A stretch of 64,000 nucleotides of DNA. Origin: an uncultured Candidatus Poseidoniales archaeon (GTDB lineage Archaea > Thermoplasmatota > Poseidoniia > Poseidoniales > Poseidoniaceae). The position numbers and the translations under genes are program-made. The stretch's first letter is position 1. Each line of letters begins with the position of its first letter. The notes beneath the pieces were generated by a model. The model worked only from the letters and a program-made list of their open reading frames with translations. It had not been told where the DNA came from and ran no database searches. The stretch is taken from contig CAJIZC010000021.1 of assembly GCA_905181785.1 (NCBI GenBank), positions 1 to 64,000 on the forward strand, read 5' to 3'. Positions 25,101-32,226 of this stretch are shown here, piece after piece.

Positions 25101-27207
25101 TGAAGAATGGACGACCGATGTGTCTGAAATTGGGATGACGCTCAGCATCAATCAAACTCTTGCTGGGCAAATCGTTGTCAATGTACCAGGCCTCGGAGGC
25201 TCACAAACGCTCCTTGACGGTGCTGTTTACTACCTCACGTTGACTGTTAAAGACACATCAACACCGCCCAAGACGCTCGACACCATGATTATACAACTCA
25301 GAGTGGGCGCACTGTTCGACCTTGTGGCAGAAGGCTGGCCTAGCGTGATGGAATTTTCCCGTCAAGGGACCAGGACATGGGACCTCATGCTGACCAACAC
25401 TGGGAATATTGATCTCAGCGTCGATGTCGGATATTCCATTACCCGGCCCGGCACCAACCTTCTTTCCGATCAATGGGCAATGGTCGATGGTTACACGAGC
25501 GAAGTGTACCTTCCTGTTGGCGTCCCCGTGAGTCACATTTTCACTCTAGAAGGCATTGACTTCCAACCGGACCTGTCCTTGACTGCTGATTTGAACATCA
25601 TCTATGCACCCAGCATAAACGACGGGACGATTGAAGGTAATTATTCAGCAACCACGAGCCTCATCATGTCGAGGTTTTACACAACAAATGATTTGGTTTT
25701 GAGTCCACTTCTTGGCGATCCCGTCCTCGAGAAGACAATTCCGTTTTCCCACATACCCTCTGTTCTAGGTGATTCTGAAGAGACGCCCAGTACCTATGAA
25801 CTGGAACTCTGTGAAGCGGAGCGATTGCTTGATTTCAGCGCTCTAAACCTTAACGGAGCCGACTACCCCTGGGCCTTCAGCATCGTAATTCCAGGAGGAA
25901 ATGGCACTGACGTCACCCTCCCTATCGACACCGCTTCATGCCAATCAGGCACACAAGGAGCATCTTCAAGAATCACCATCCCTGACCGACCGGCTTGGGA
26001 GACCACTGATCCGCTGAAAATATTGATTGACGCACCGAACCGACCAAACATACTCTCCGGTGATGGTTGGGCGCTCACGTTCCGTCTCTACAATCTAGAA
26101 GAGATGGAGTCACACAGCGTGTATGAAGAAGTAACTTTCAATTTCACCCTTGACGTATTCGCAGATCCTATGATTGAATTCCTGCCACCTGTAACCGTCC
26201 AAGAGGGTGAGGAAATTGAACTCAAACTGAAGGTAATCAACGCAGGAACAGCGACAACATTGGGTGTGAATGTAGCGCTGGTTTGCCCCGATGCAACCAT
26301 TCTAAGTAAACCAGATGCGGAGCCAATGATTGGCGTGCTTGGGCCTGGGGAGGATATGTACCTTGTCTGGAGGATTCAACCAACAACCATCGATTGGTGG
26401 ACGTCAACGAAGGAAAGCAGTTGTACTGCTACAGTGGATGCCCTTTATTGGGATAAAAACGTTGTAGGAAACGATGTACGCAACATTGATATTTCCGTCG
26501 AATCTTCTTCCCCAGGCGTTTCGGTCAGCTTCATTGCCCTCATTGTGTGCTTCTTGACCTCGTTTATTCTTCTGCGCCTCACCAGGCAAAATGAAAAGTT
26601 CAGATTGCTTGCTACTTACGCAGGAGTGCTTGGCTTTGGGTTTGCCTTCCATGTGCTCAACGTTGCCTATTGGGGCGTTGCAATTTTGGTCCTTGCTGCC
26701 TTGTGGATTTGGCGCATGAGTTGGACGAGTGGAGAAGAATTCAAACTGATTCACGAAGACTATCAACGAGCCCGGCGAGGTGTGTCCACCATCTACGCTG
26801 ACCACTTCGACGCTCTTCGGAACAGCAGAAGGCAACTCAGCGTGATTCTTGCTGCACCTGTACTCGGTTTCGTCGGCGTTGTGCTTGGGCTTCCCCCACA
26901 GATCTCAAACGATCCAAACAACCTTGTCTCAGTGCTGGTTTACATGGCCGTAGTGATGATCGGCGTCTGGCTGCTTATCTTCCGCGCTGACCGCGCCTAT
27001 GGCAACCTCTACGGTCGACTGACTGATGTCGAAGTTAAGGCTACACGCATTGAGCGAGACCTCGGAGACCCTGCCCGGCTGTTCAATGAACTCGCTGGTG
27101 ATGGGCTCAACCTCGACGAAATCTTTGGTGATGTTTCGACGACAGCCACTGTTGGCAGCCTCGTCAACGCTGAAACCGGTTCGGAGGAGGTGAATGAAGA
27201 TGGCTAA
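22159..27207 (+). CDS. Giant Ig/CARDB-repeat surface protein with five C-terminal membrane helices
   Basis: About 1,670-1,680 residues. A signal peptide (GTKLALMLVVLFLIPMATPLIG) leads to some 1,400 exported residues of repeated Ig-like CARDB/NEW3-type units marked by phrases such as VRNTGDVGGSASLHLV, VSNTGNLGGFFSIDC, VKNTGNSQTAFYVNF, VTNTGNLLQSVLITP and LTNTGNIDLSVDVGY. From about residue 1,453 come five membrane helices whose loop charges put the end in the cytoplasm. A ~60-residue charged cytoplasmic loop (EEFKLIHEDYQRARRG) lies between helices 3 and 4, and a helical acidic tail of ~70 residues follows helix 5. The start is unsettled: TTG 22159, GTG 22183, or a CTG at 22192 with an ideal GGAGGTGA site 5 bases away. 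It overlaps the next gene by 8 bases. Function unknown. Confidence 0.82.
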   Translation: MIASISQEVRLLRELPPPGTKLALMLVVLFLIPMATPLIGSTDAGTSGRAAPDFGVTIMTFEGAGSIDPGTGIILEPADHNVRITVRNTGDVGGSASLHLVHKGSPTAGEYIVTTIALGTIPPAATSNPIVIPWTATTGDGQTLFARVSGNGDTNPSNNEQRKDFNVTDLHSAIVVGGDTEVFQMDDLDENNSRGMTLTEKTWNALVRNNGVRDISAQMKVTFTCKDNDQVSPQVDCPMPRATSEFFGGTETLEAGSLFAPSTAESLSITVDPRTFPTGNSGLWDMKVEFLYLGGGWNPLGHVTNETTVRPSNYVSTLSTLGDRSIEPGQTGTLTFRLVNHGLSDDFDVDSITSIPASRPWAGPAPSIPTLNVNGTVDIPITVTVPAGTPRGDAVQIILKIKSLSAEPYTHTTSLVVQAGEYHAAEVTLPIATTSLTPGVGTDILATVSNTGNLGGFFSIDCGLSVSAAWDLKVGATDCDQMLPTYIGQGLSVSININVKPPSIKFPLDPADFNLAGQPLQFWATATPSGGGLPSTAATTNILILPRITVDPGFDLIGDTITLSKEWVRNGGGEVPNTLLNVEVRHNLNSNLDDELDVDIEIDHQFLAANTGGFEEVVERWESKITQPKMFNLKPGDTQTTHLIITGPKGTSTNPNYAMAGTHTISVTLDPTLGGGYLGSNVEAESITKTIQVVVPSVLGGEITPVGVVSVPVADPTSIPLSLQNIGNDMTSYKLSATNIPEGWNVTWNGTTNLITDLSADVADFPATGAAHINQDIELLVTTNSTSLQTVGEDYIILPIIVEDLTTGVIISEYPLQIEVGALRNASLLPVTQNATLELQDTEVFRTIQVKNTGNSQTAFYVNFDTSDAAGMIFALDSNPSFILAPDRTEVIRVAIQATSSAKADVNYTAIVLVTDASGTVNASATIVANLSKSETVMITGPTIVPVTPGKMAKVEFNVTNTGNLLQSVLITPSWGEMEENEEWTTDVSEIGMTLSINQTLAGQIVVNVPGLGGSQTLLDGAVYYLTLTVKDTSTPPKTLDTMIIQLRVGALFDLVAEGWPSVMEFSRQGTRTWDLMLTNTGNIDLSVDVGYSITRPGTNLLSDQWAMVDGYTSEVYLPVGVPVSHIFTLEGIDFQPDLSLTADLNIIYAPSINDGTIEGNYSATTSLIMSRFYTTNDLVLSPLLGDPVLEKTIPFSHIPSVLGDSEETPSTYELELCEAERLLDFSALNLNGADYPWAFSIVIPGGNGTDVTLPIDTASCQSGTQGASSRITIPDRPAWETTDPLKILIDAPNRPNILSGDGWALTFRLYNLEEMESHSVYEEVTFNFTLDVFADPMIEFLPPVTVQEGEEIELKLKVINAGTATTLGVNVALVCPDATILSKPDAEPMIGVLGPGEDMYLVWRIQPTTIDWWTSTKESSCTATVDALYWDKNVVGNDVRNIDISVESSSPGVSVSFIALIVCFLTSFILLRLTRQNEKFRLLATYAGVLGFGFAFHVLNVAYWGVAILVLAALWIWRMSWTSGEEFKLIHEDYQRARRGVSTIYADHFDALRNSRRQLSVILAAPVLGFVGVVLGLPPQISNDPNNLVSVLVYMAVVMIGVWLLIFRADRAYGNLYGRLTDVEVKATRIERDLGDPARLFNELAGDGLNLDEIFGDVSTTATVGSLVNAETGSEEVNEDG

Positions 27208-28285
27208 GAAAGATGTTGATGTCATTGACGACCCAGACATGTTCCTCGATGAAGTCGATGCAAGTTTTGATTTCACAGCTCCTGAGATGATAGATCCTGA
27301 TCCAGCAACCGACGGTGAATCCGCTGATGCAACAGGAAACATGACAGAAGCCGAAGTTGCTGACGCTCGGGCAGCAATCTCGGCGAGCAAAGATTCAGCA
27401 GACCAGTTAATTAACGCATCCCGTGAACTTGAAACGCTTGTTTTTGGAGTCATCCAAGATGAGGGGAATTCACTGGCTGGCACCGAAGTGGACATCGCTG
27501 ACGCCAAAGAATATCTTAACACCCATAGCCTCAAAAAGGCTAAGAAATCAGTGAAAAAGGCCGAAAAATCCCTTCTCACACTCGAAGAAGACGTGCTTCA
27601 CCTGAGGAGGAACATCGCCATGGTTCACCGACTCTTGACCGAGAAGAAAATCAATGAAGGCGAAGTGGAAACCATACTTTTGCGTTTGCGCTCAGCCACA
27701 GGTGCTGCTGAAATGGGGGATGTAAGCGTTGCCGCAGATGAAGTTGAGAACCTTGTCGACGATCTGATTGGGGGCAACACCTCTACGCTCAACCCGTTCC
27801 TTTTCAGACACTTTTGGCTTGGCCTCGACACACGCTGGCCTGCTGGCGGCGACGAAGGTATCCTCATTGTTCGAATCATTAACGATGGGCCAGTTGCCAT
27901 GCCAAACATGCGCTTGTCCCCACCAATCCCTGAGGGGTGGACTTGCGTGCCTACTTCGGTTGATTTACCAATCATTGCTCCTGGTGGCAATCTCCCTCTT
28001 CGATTTGAAGTCAAAGCCAACCGGCGCTATGGTGCTGATGAGGTCCCCCTCTCCCGCAAACTTGCGATTTCGACCGCATATGAGATGCGAACTGGCGAGA
28101 TCACCGCAACCATTCGAGCCCAAAACCGTTCGATGGAACCCCTCCAAGACATCGTGCTCTCCCCATGGATTCCGCCAGGCTTTACAACGCCAAAGGTCCC
28201 CTTCATCAATCGACTCGCACCAGACGAAGTCGCTCTTATTCGCATGCCTCTGCGCATTAAAATTGGTTCAGGAGGCAAAGCCTGA
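27200..28285 (+). CDS. Soluble coiled-coil plus Ig-like protein coupled to the giant membrane protein and the archaellins
   Basis: About 361 residues from the ATG at 27200, which has GGAGG nine bases upstream; the ATG at 27194 lies inside that site's spacing. There is no signal peptide or membrane helix, so the protein should be cytoplasmic. Residues 1-45 are acidic (DPDMFLDEVDASFDF). Residues about 50-180 form a charged helical/coiled-coil region (KKAKKSVKKAEKSLLTLEED). Residues about 190-360 read as a beta domain with Ig/CARDB-like phrasing (IVRIINDGPVAMPNMRLSPP). It is not a recognised archaellum protein. Overlap with the upstream gene and position 57 bases before the first archaellin suggest it works with the giant membrane protein, perhaps on its cytoplasmic face. 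This is inference. Confidence 0.75.
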   Translation: MAKKDVDVIDDPDMFLDEVDASFDFTAPEMIDPDPATDGESADATGNMTEAEVADARAAISASKDSADQLINASRELETLVFGVIQDEGNSLAGTEVDIADAKEYLNTHSLKKAKKSVKKAEKSLLTLEEDVLHLRRNIAMVHRLLTEKKINEGEVETILLRLRSATGAAEMGDVSVAADEVENLVDDLIGGNTSTLNPFLFRHFWLGLDTRWPAGGDEGILIVRIINDGPVAMPNMRLSPPIPEGWTCVPTSVDLPIIAPGGNLPLRFEVKANRRYGADEVPLSRKLAISTAYEMRTGEITATIRAQNRSMEPLQDIVLSPWIPPGFTTPKVPFINRLAPDEVALIRMPLRIKIGSGGKA

Positions 28286-28341
28286 ACCGCTCCGATTCCA
28301 CCCTACATGGGGGATACAAAAAACAAAAAATGGTGAAAAAT

Positions 28342-28893
28342 ATGAAAGAAAATACGAACGAAAACAGCGATAACCTCGCTGCAATTGGTATTGGTGCAAT
28401 GATTGTCTTCATTGCCCTGATTCTTGTTGCGGCGGTTGCAGCCGCAGTCATTATTCAGACTGCAGAGCAATTGCAACAAAACGCACAAACAACTGGTGAA
28501 GAAACAACAGATTTGTTGTCATCCAAGGTCTTCATCAAGAGCATTGTGACAACCGGTGCTGCAGACCCTGCAACATCGATCTTTGTCACATTTGAACTCG
28601 CACCCGGCTCTGATTCAATCACTGCTGCAAACGTCATGTGGGCAATTCAGTGTGGGGCAAACTCAAACGCAGGCGATTTCACAACGGCTAGCCAAGTTGG
28701 CGCAGTCGGAAACGCAGGTACCCTCAACACCGGTTCTACCTACAGCATCACGCTAAGTTTGGCGGGCGCTACAAACTGCCCACCAACAGCAAACACCGCA
28801 AATGAATTCATGATCCAATCCGGATCCGGTGGATTCACTTACGAACTACTCAGCTACGGCGGTAGTGTCGACAGAGGAGTGGTGGTTGTATGA
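28342..28893 (+). CDS. arlB: Archaellin (archaellum filament protein) 1
   Basis: 183 residues from the ATG at 28342, chosen because GGTGA lies 5 bases upstream; an ATG at 28330 overlaps that site. The N-terminus is a short polar class III signal (KENTNENSDNLAA) followed by the hallmark archaellin helix IGIGAMIVFIALILVAAVAA. The expected cleavage by the prepilin-type peptidase is just before this helix. The helix polymerises into the filament core; the remaining ~130 residues form a small beta-rich, Cys-containing surface domain. It is shorter than most archaellins. The next archaellin starts inside its stop codon (ATGA). Confidence 0.93.
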   Translation: MKENTNENSDNLAAIGIGAMIVFIALILVAAVAAAVIIQTAEQLQQNAQTTGEETTDLLSSKVFIKSIVTTGAADPATSIFVTFELAPGSDSITAANVMWAIQCGANSNAGDFTTASQVGAVGNAGTLNTGSTYSITLSLAGATNCPPTANTANEFMIQSGSGGFTYELLSYGGSVDRGVVVV

Positions 28894-29456
28894 AGGCAAA
28901 CACTCGCAATCAAGAATTCCAAGATGACAAGGTCGCTGCCATTGGTATCGGCGCTATGATCGTCTTCATCGCTTTGATCCTTGTTGCTGCAGTTGCAGCA
29001 GCCGTGATCATCCAAACTGCTGAAGCGCTTCAACAGAACGCTCAACAAACTGGCGACGACACCGCAGACAACATGGCTGGTAAAGTCATGATCAATGCCG
29101 CATACGTCGACGGAACCACTGGCTACAAGCTGTTCGTGCGTCTCGCACCAGGCAGTGAGCCAGCACCAACCAACGCAATCACTTACCAATTGATGTGCCC
29201 AGGTACATTGCCAGTTGAAGGCGCAGTTGGAAACGTTGTTCTGATGGATGGAACTGGCGGAGCAGTTGCTACCATGCAACCCTCGACCGGTTACACAATG
29301 ATCCTTTCCGGTACGGCTGCTGGAGGCCTGGATTGTACCGCTGCCACCGTAGGCACCGGTAGCTCAGTCCAAGCTTACATCCACGTCGGCTCCGGAGGAA
29401 CCACCTTTGAGACCCTTAGTTTGGGTGCCACAGCTGCTGGGTCCAAGGTTGTTTGA
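28890..29456 (+). CDS. arlB: Archaellin (archaellum filament protein) 2
   Basis: 188 residues. The N-terminal helix (AAIGIGAMIVFIALILVAAV) is the same as in the preceding gene, and the following heptad-like stretch (QTAEALQQNAQQTGDD) is nearly so, while the outer domain is clearly different. This is the usual pattern of tandem archaellin paralogues, one of which is often the major filament protein and the other minor or basal. Start and the preceding stop share ATGA, so both are translated from one message. A 9-bp inverted repeat follows directly after the stop, before the motor genes. Confidence 0.93.
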   Translation: MKANTRNQEFQDDKVAAIGIGAMIVFIALILVAAVAAAVIIQTAEALQQNAQQTGDDTADNMAGKVMINAAYVDGTTGYKLFVRLAPGSEPAPTNAITYQLMCPGTLPVEGAVGNVVLMDGTGGAVATMQPSTGYTMILSGTAAGGLDCTAATVGTGSSVQAYIHVGSGGTTFETLSLGATAAGSKVV

Positions 29457-29461
29457 TGCTT

Positions 29462-29494
29462 TCTAAGGGCTCTGCTTGAAAAAGCGCCCTTAGA
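29462..29494 (+). terminator. Hairpin between the archaellin genes and the archaellum motor genes
   Basis: The arms TCTAAGGGC (29462-29470) and GCCCTTAGA (29486-29494) are perfectly complementary over 9 bases around a 15-base loop. The hairpin begins just after the second archaellin stop and ends directly before the GGAGGA ribosome-binding site of the next gene. No strong T-tract follows, so it may be a 3'-end stabiliser or partial terminator that raises archaellin message over motor message, or it may influence access to the ribosome-binding site. Confidence 0.5.
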
Positions 29495-29506
29495 GGAGGA
29501 ATTATC

Positions 29507-30343
29507 ATGGCATGGCCATTTGGCAACAGTGCAAATGAGGACGTTGATGAAGACGCAGCTCTCACCGAAGATCGGCTCAAAATCATGGCGAACATCGCCA
29601 TTGAGCAGGTCCCTCTCCCTGAAGAAGGAGAACTCGGAGAAGAAGATGCGTGGACCATCTCCGCAGGTCCCACCAAGGCACGTCTCAACAGCATCGGCAG
29701 TGTGCCGAGCGTGGCGGCAAGCCTCGCACCAGCATCGACTGCACCTGTAAACGCTACAATTGACACATCTGGACTCGAACGCATGATCAGCAGCCGCCTC
29801 GACATGGTCGAGGATGTGCTTCGGAATGTCGAAGTGAGTCTGGAATCATCTTCTGCAGCATCTGCTGCAGAGGGCGTGGCAACTGAAGGCGGCGATGGCG
29901 ACGCATCAGCGCTTGATGGTGACATGATTGTCACCGCGAGCGGTGAAGTCATCTCCGTTGCAGGCAACGACCGACTGAAGGAAGTTGATGAAGCACCCTT
30001 GGTGGAATTGTACGAAGCGCAAGCTCTCGCAGCAAATCCATTCTTGCACGCTCCATCACATGGCGCAACCGCTGCTGGAAACAGCGTGGGTGCCCCAACG
30101 GTTTCTGCACTCCTGCTCGACAACATGTCGGGCATGGCGGCAGTCAGTTTCACTCAGAAGGCCATGTCTTCAGGTATGCTGAACGACCAAGAAGGTCGGT
30201 CCGTTTTGGCCATTGTTCAACTCGCAGCACCCGGGGAAGCCGAGGCTGCACTTGATGATCATCTGCCGCACAAAGATTTGCTAACGTTCTCATCGCTCGT
30301 CAGTTCCTGGCGAAGTGTGAGTTCCCTCCGAGGTGGAGCTTGA
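29507..30343 (+). CDS. Acidic cytoplasmic protein in the ArlC/D/E position of the archaellum operon
   Basis: 278 residues, acidic, no membrane helix. It has a GAGGAGGA site 8 bases before the ATG. A short N-terminal segment and an acidic linker precede a helix (LERMISSRLDMVEDVLRNVEVSLES, read as LERMISSRLDMVEDVLRNVE), then a long Ala/Gly-rich linker. A C-terminal helical domain of ~90 residues contains VSFTQKAMSSGMLNDQEG and ends in SSLVSSWRSV. In euryarchaeal archaella the genes between archaellins and arlF/arlG are arlC, arlD and arlE, which form the cytoplasmic ring that receives the chemotaxis signal. Placement, acidity and helix-plus-C-terminal-domain layout fit; I see no convincing sequence match, so this is a positional call. 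Confidence 0.6.
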   Translation: MAWPFGNSANEDVDEDAALTEDRLKIMANIAIEQVPLPEEGELGEEDAWTISAGPTKARLNSIGSVPSVAASLAPASTAPVNATIDTSGLERMISSRLDMVEDVLRNVEVSLESSSAASAAEGVATEGGDGDASALDGDMIVTASGEVISVAGNDRLKEVDEAPLVELYEAQALAANPFLHAPSHGATAAGNSVGAPTVSALLLDNMSGMAAVSFTQKAMSSGMLNDQEGRSVLAIVQLAAPGEAEAALDDHLPHKDLLTFSSLVSSWRSVSSLRGGA

Positions 30344-30344
30344 A

Positions 30345-30986
30345 ATGGCTGGCTCGGTAGGTATTGGTGGCCTCATTATTGGGGTCTCATTGTTGGTCGT
30401 GTTTTCCATGGCCGTTCAAACAATGAGTTATCAAATGGAATCCTCAATGGATTCGATTGAAGCCGCTGCCGAGCCTCTACCGAGTTTTACCGTTGATTCG
30501 AGTGAGATCTGGGAGTTTGCCCTTGAGGATCTCACCATCACCGATGGAGGAACAGATTACGTGAACGGGACCCTTGTTGCGTCTTCGTGTACGGGTTTTA
30601 GCGCAAGTTTCACAGTTGACAGCAATGGAGTCATCGACGCCGTGTCCATCACCAGCACCGGCGATTGTTCGACATCCACTCCTGTCATCTCTTTTGGAAT
30701 CCCCGCTCAAAACCCTACGCTTACCGCAACACTTGCTCCAGTCATGAAGACGTATGTCTTCGCCGAGGTCACCAACGATGGTACAGTCACTCTTCCTACC
30801 GAGGACGTTTGGCTGTTCTTCGATGGGGCAAATCCTCAAACCCTTTCAGGATCCAATCCGGTTGGCTTGTCCAGCGAGTATTGGTACTCGGGGGAAACGC
30901 TTGATTTGCGTTGGGAATTATCGCCTACAAGTCATACCCGCCTTGCCTTCACCTCAGGCGGTAGAACCGTGGGTACGACACTCTGA
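30345..30986 (+). CDS. arlF: Archaellum stator-type protein ArlF, enlarged
   Basis: 213 residues from the ATG at 30345 (GAGGTGGA upstream; a GTG at 30333 lies inside it). The N-terminus is a single signal-anchor helix (SVGIGGLIIGVSLLVVFSMAV) followed by a helical stretch, then a beta domain with the archaellum stator phrasing AEVTNDGTVTLPTEDVWLFFDG. ArlF binds the S-layer in other archaea and helps hold the motor. Typical ArlF is about 120-170 residues; here roughly 65 residues (about 60-130, TDGGTDYVNGTL through SITSTGDCSTSTPVI) are inserted. They read like the GG-x-Y-x-x-x-P-x-x-x-F beta repeats of phage and surface proteins. Neighbours confirm the archaellum role. Confidence 0.78.
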   Translation: MAGSVGIGGLIIGVSLLVVFSMAVQTMSYQMESSMDSIEAAAEPLPSFTVDSSEIWEFALEDLTITDGGTDYVNGTLVASSCTGFSASFTVDSNGVIDAVSITSTGDCSTSTPVISFGIPAQNPTLTATLAPVMKTYVFAEVTNDGTVTLPTEDVWLFFDGANPQTLSGSNPVGLSSEYWYSGETLDLRWELSPTSHTRLAFTSGGRTVGTTL

Positions 30987-30995
30987 GGATTGGCT

Positions 30996-31487
30996 ATGGC
31001 AGACGGTGGCGCATCAACATTCATCATGCTCATTACGGGCCTGTTGATCTCAAGTTCTGTGAGTGCATTGCTCATCACAGAGTGGTCAGCGATGGCGAGG
31101 GCAGCGCAAAAAACCCAGCAAGGCATCACCTTCGCAGGTGAACTTGGATTGGATTTTGCCGGCGACCCAATGATGGTTGATGTTGACACCACAGGAACAA
31201 CGCCAAGCATCACTTTCTACCTGCAAAACACCGGAATTCACCCCCTCGACGAGGCCCTCATCGCCGTACTCGTGAACGGTCAAGCCCCAACCAGCACCAC
31301 TGCCACAATAACCGGACCGACTTGGGATACGAACGAAATCGCAGAAATTGTGGTTGAAGACACCTCTTACGGAACCACTCCATTTGCTACAGGGGACGAC
31401 GTCAAGTTGTACGCCATCGTTACGTCGGAAGACGTTAGTGGTATGTCCTCAAGTGCATCAATGAATGTCGAGGTGAGGCTCTCTTGA
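30996..31487 (+). CDS. arlG: Archaellum stator-type protein ArlG
   Basis: 163 residues. The N-terminal helix (STFIMLITGLLISSSVSALLI) and following EWSAMARAAQKTQQG segment match ArlG, which resembles archaellin in its helix. The outer beta domain carries FYLQNTGIHPLDEALIAVLVNG (read as FYLQNTGIHPLDEALI), the typical 'NTG' stator phrasing. ArlG polymerises and links ArlF to the motor in studied archaea. The ATG at 30996 follows GAGGAT by 9 bases, and its stop overlaps the TTG start of arlH (TTGA). Length is normal for the family. Confidence 0.85.
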   Translation: MADGGASTFIMLITGLLISSSVSALLITEWSAMARAAQKTQQGITFAGELGLDFAGDPMMVDVDTTGTTPSITFYLQNTGIHPLDEALIAVLVNGQAPTSTTATITGPTWDTNEIAEIVVEDTSYGTTPFATGDDVKLYAIVTSEDVSGMSSSASMNVEVRLS

Positions 31488-32212
31488 AAGAAGATCCATT
31501 TTTGACGGCTCACAAGCCAAAGGAAGACGGCTTTCCATTCGATTTGGAAACAGACTCCCTGGGTGATTCGATGGGCTTGCGTTTACCAAACCGTTCCCTC
31601 TACGTTCTCCAAGGAGGCGTAGGTGGCGGTAAATCACTGATCTCACAACGACTTGCCTTTGGCATGGTCGAAAACGGAGTGAAGGTCCTTGTCATCACAA
31701 CGGAACTCACGACGCGTGGATGGATTGAACAAATGGAGTCCATTGGTTATGGCATCACGGATGCCATACGGGAAGGCCAACTCATGGTCTTCTCTCGATT
31801 TGGAACCATTGCAGAAGCCCTGCCTAATGTCGGTCTCAATGAACTGCTTGAGTCAGAGGCGATCGCTCTTGCTGACGTCGTGATTATCGATGCGGCGAGT
31901 TCACTTATGCCAGATTCACTCGACGAATCTCAACGGTTTGCCATGATGCAACGCCTCCGCCGCATTTGTGCGGATGGCCGTTCGCTCATGTTGTGCATTG
32001 ACCCTGACGAAATGGATCACAAAATGATGCATACATTGCGTGCATCAGCAGAAATCGTTCTTGACCTCGCCACCGCTATGATTGGTGGCGAAATCAAGAG
32101 AAACATCGTGGTTACGAGGTTTTTGAGGGCTGCAGGCCCGGTTCAAACTTCAGTCGGATGGCGTGTTGAGCCAAGCATGGGCTTCATCGTCGACATTACG
32201 GCGGTCAGCTGA
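31484..32212 (+). CDS. arlH: Archaellum regulatory ATP-binding protein ArlH
   Basis: 242 residues of the KaiC/RecA-like ArlH family. The Walker A motif is GGVGGGKS (residues 44-51), followed by VLVITTELTTRGWIEQM. The Walker B strand is ADVVIIDAASS with Asp136. The usual ArlH glutamate after Walker B is replaced by Ala-Ala-Ser, in keeping with its reputation as an ATP binder with little hydrolysis. ArlH sits on top of the ArlI motor and controls its assembly. The TTG start overlaps the arlG stop (TTGA) and has GAGGTGA 8 bases upstream, so translation is coupled. Confidence 0.93.
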   Translation: MKEDPFLTAHKPKEDGFPFDLETDSLGDSMGLRLPNRSLYVLQGGVGGGKSLISQRLAFGMVENGVKVLVITTELTTRGWIEQMESIGYGITDAIREGQLMVFSRFGTIAEALPNVGLNELLESEAIALADVVIIDAASSLMPDSLDESQRFAMMQRLRRICADGRSLMLCIDPDEMDHKMMHTLRASAEIVLDLATAMIGGEIKRNIVVTRFLRAAGPVQTSVGWRVEPSMGFIVDITAVS

Positions 32213-32226
32213 AGGAGGTATCAAGA

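Noticed and set aside
27194-27199. ATG at 27194 as start of the coiled-coil protein
   Set aside because: It lies too close to the GGAGGAGGTGA site; the ATG at 27200 has proper spacing. Only two residues differ.
28306-28336. A-rich stretch before the first archaellin as a TATA box
   Set aside because: If it were the TATA element transcription would start at or after the start codon, contradicting the good GGTGA site; it may just be an unstructured leader.
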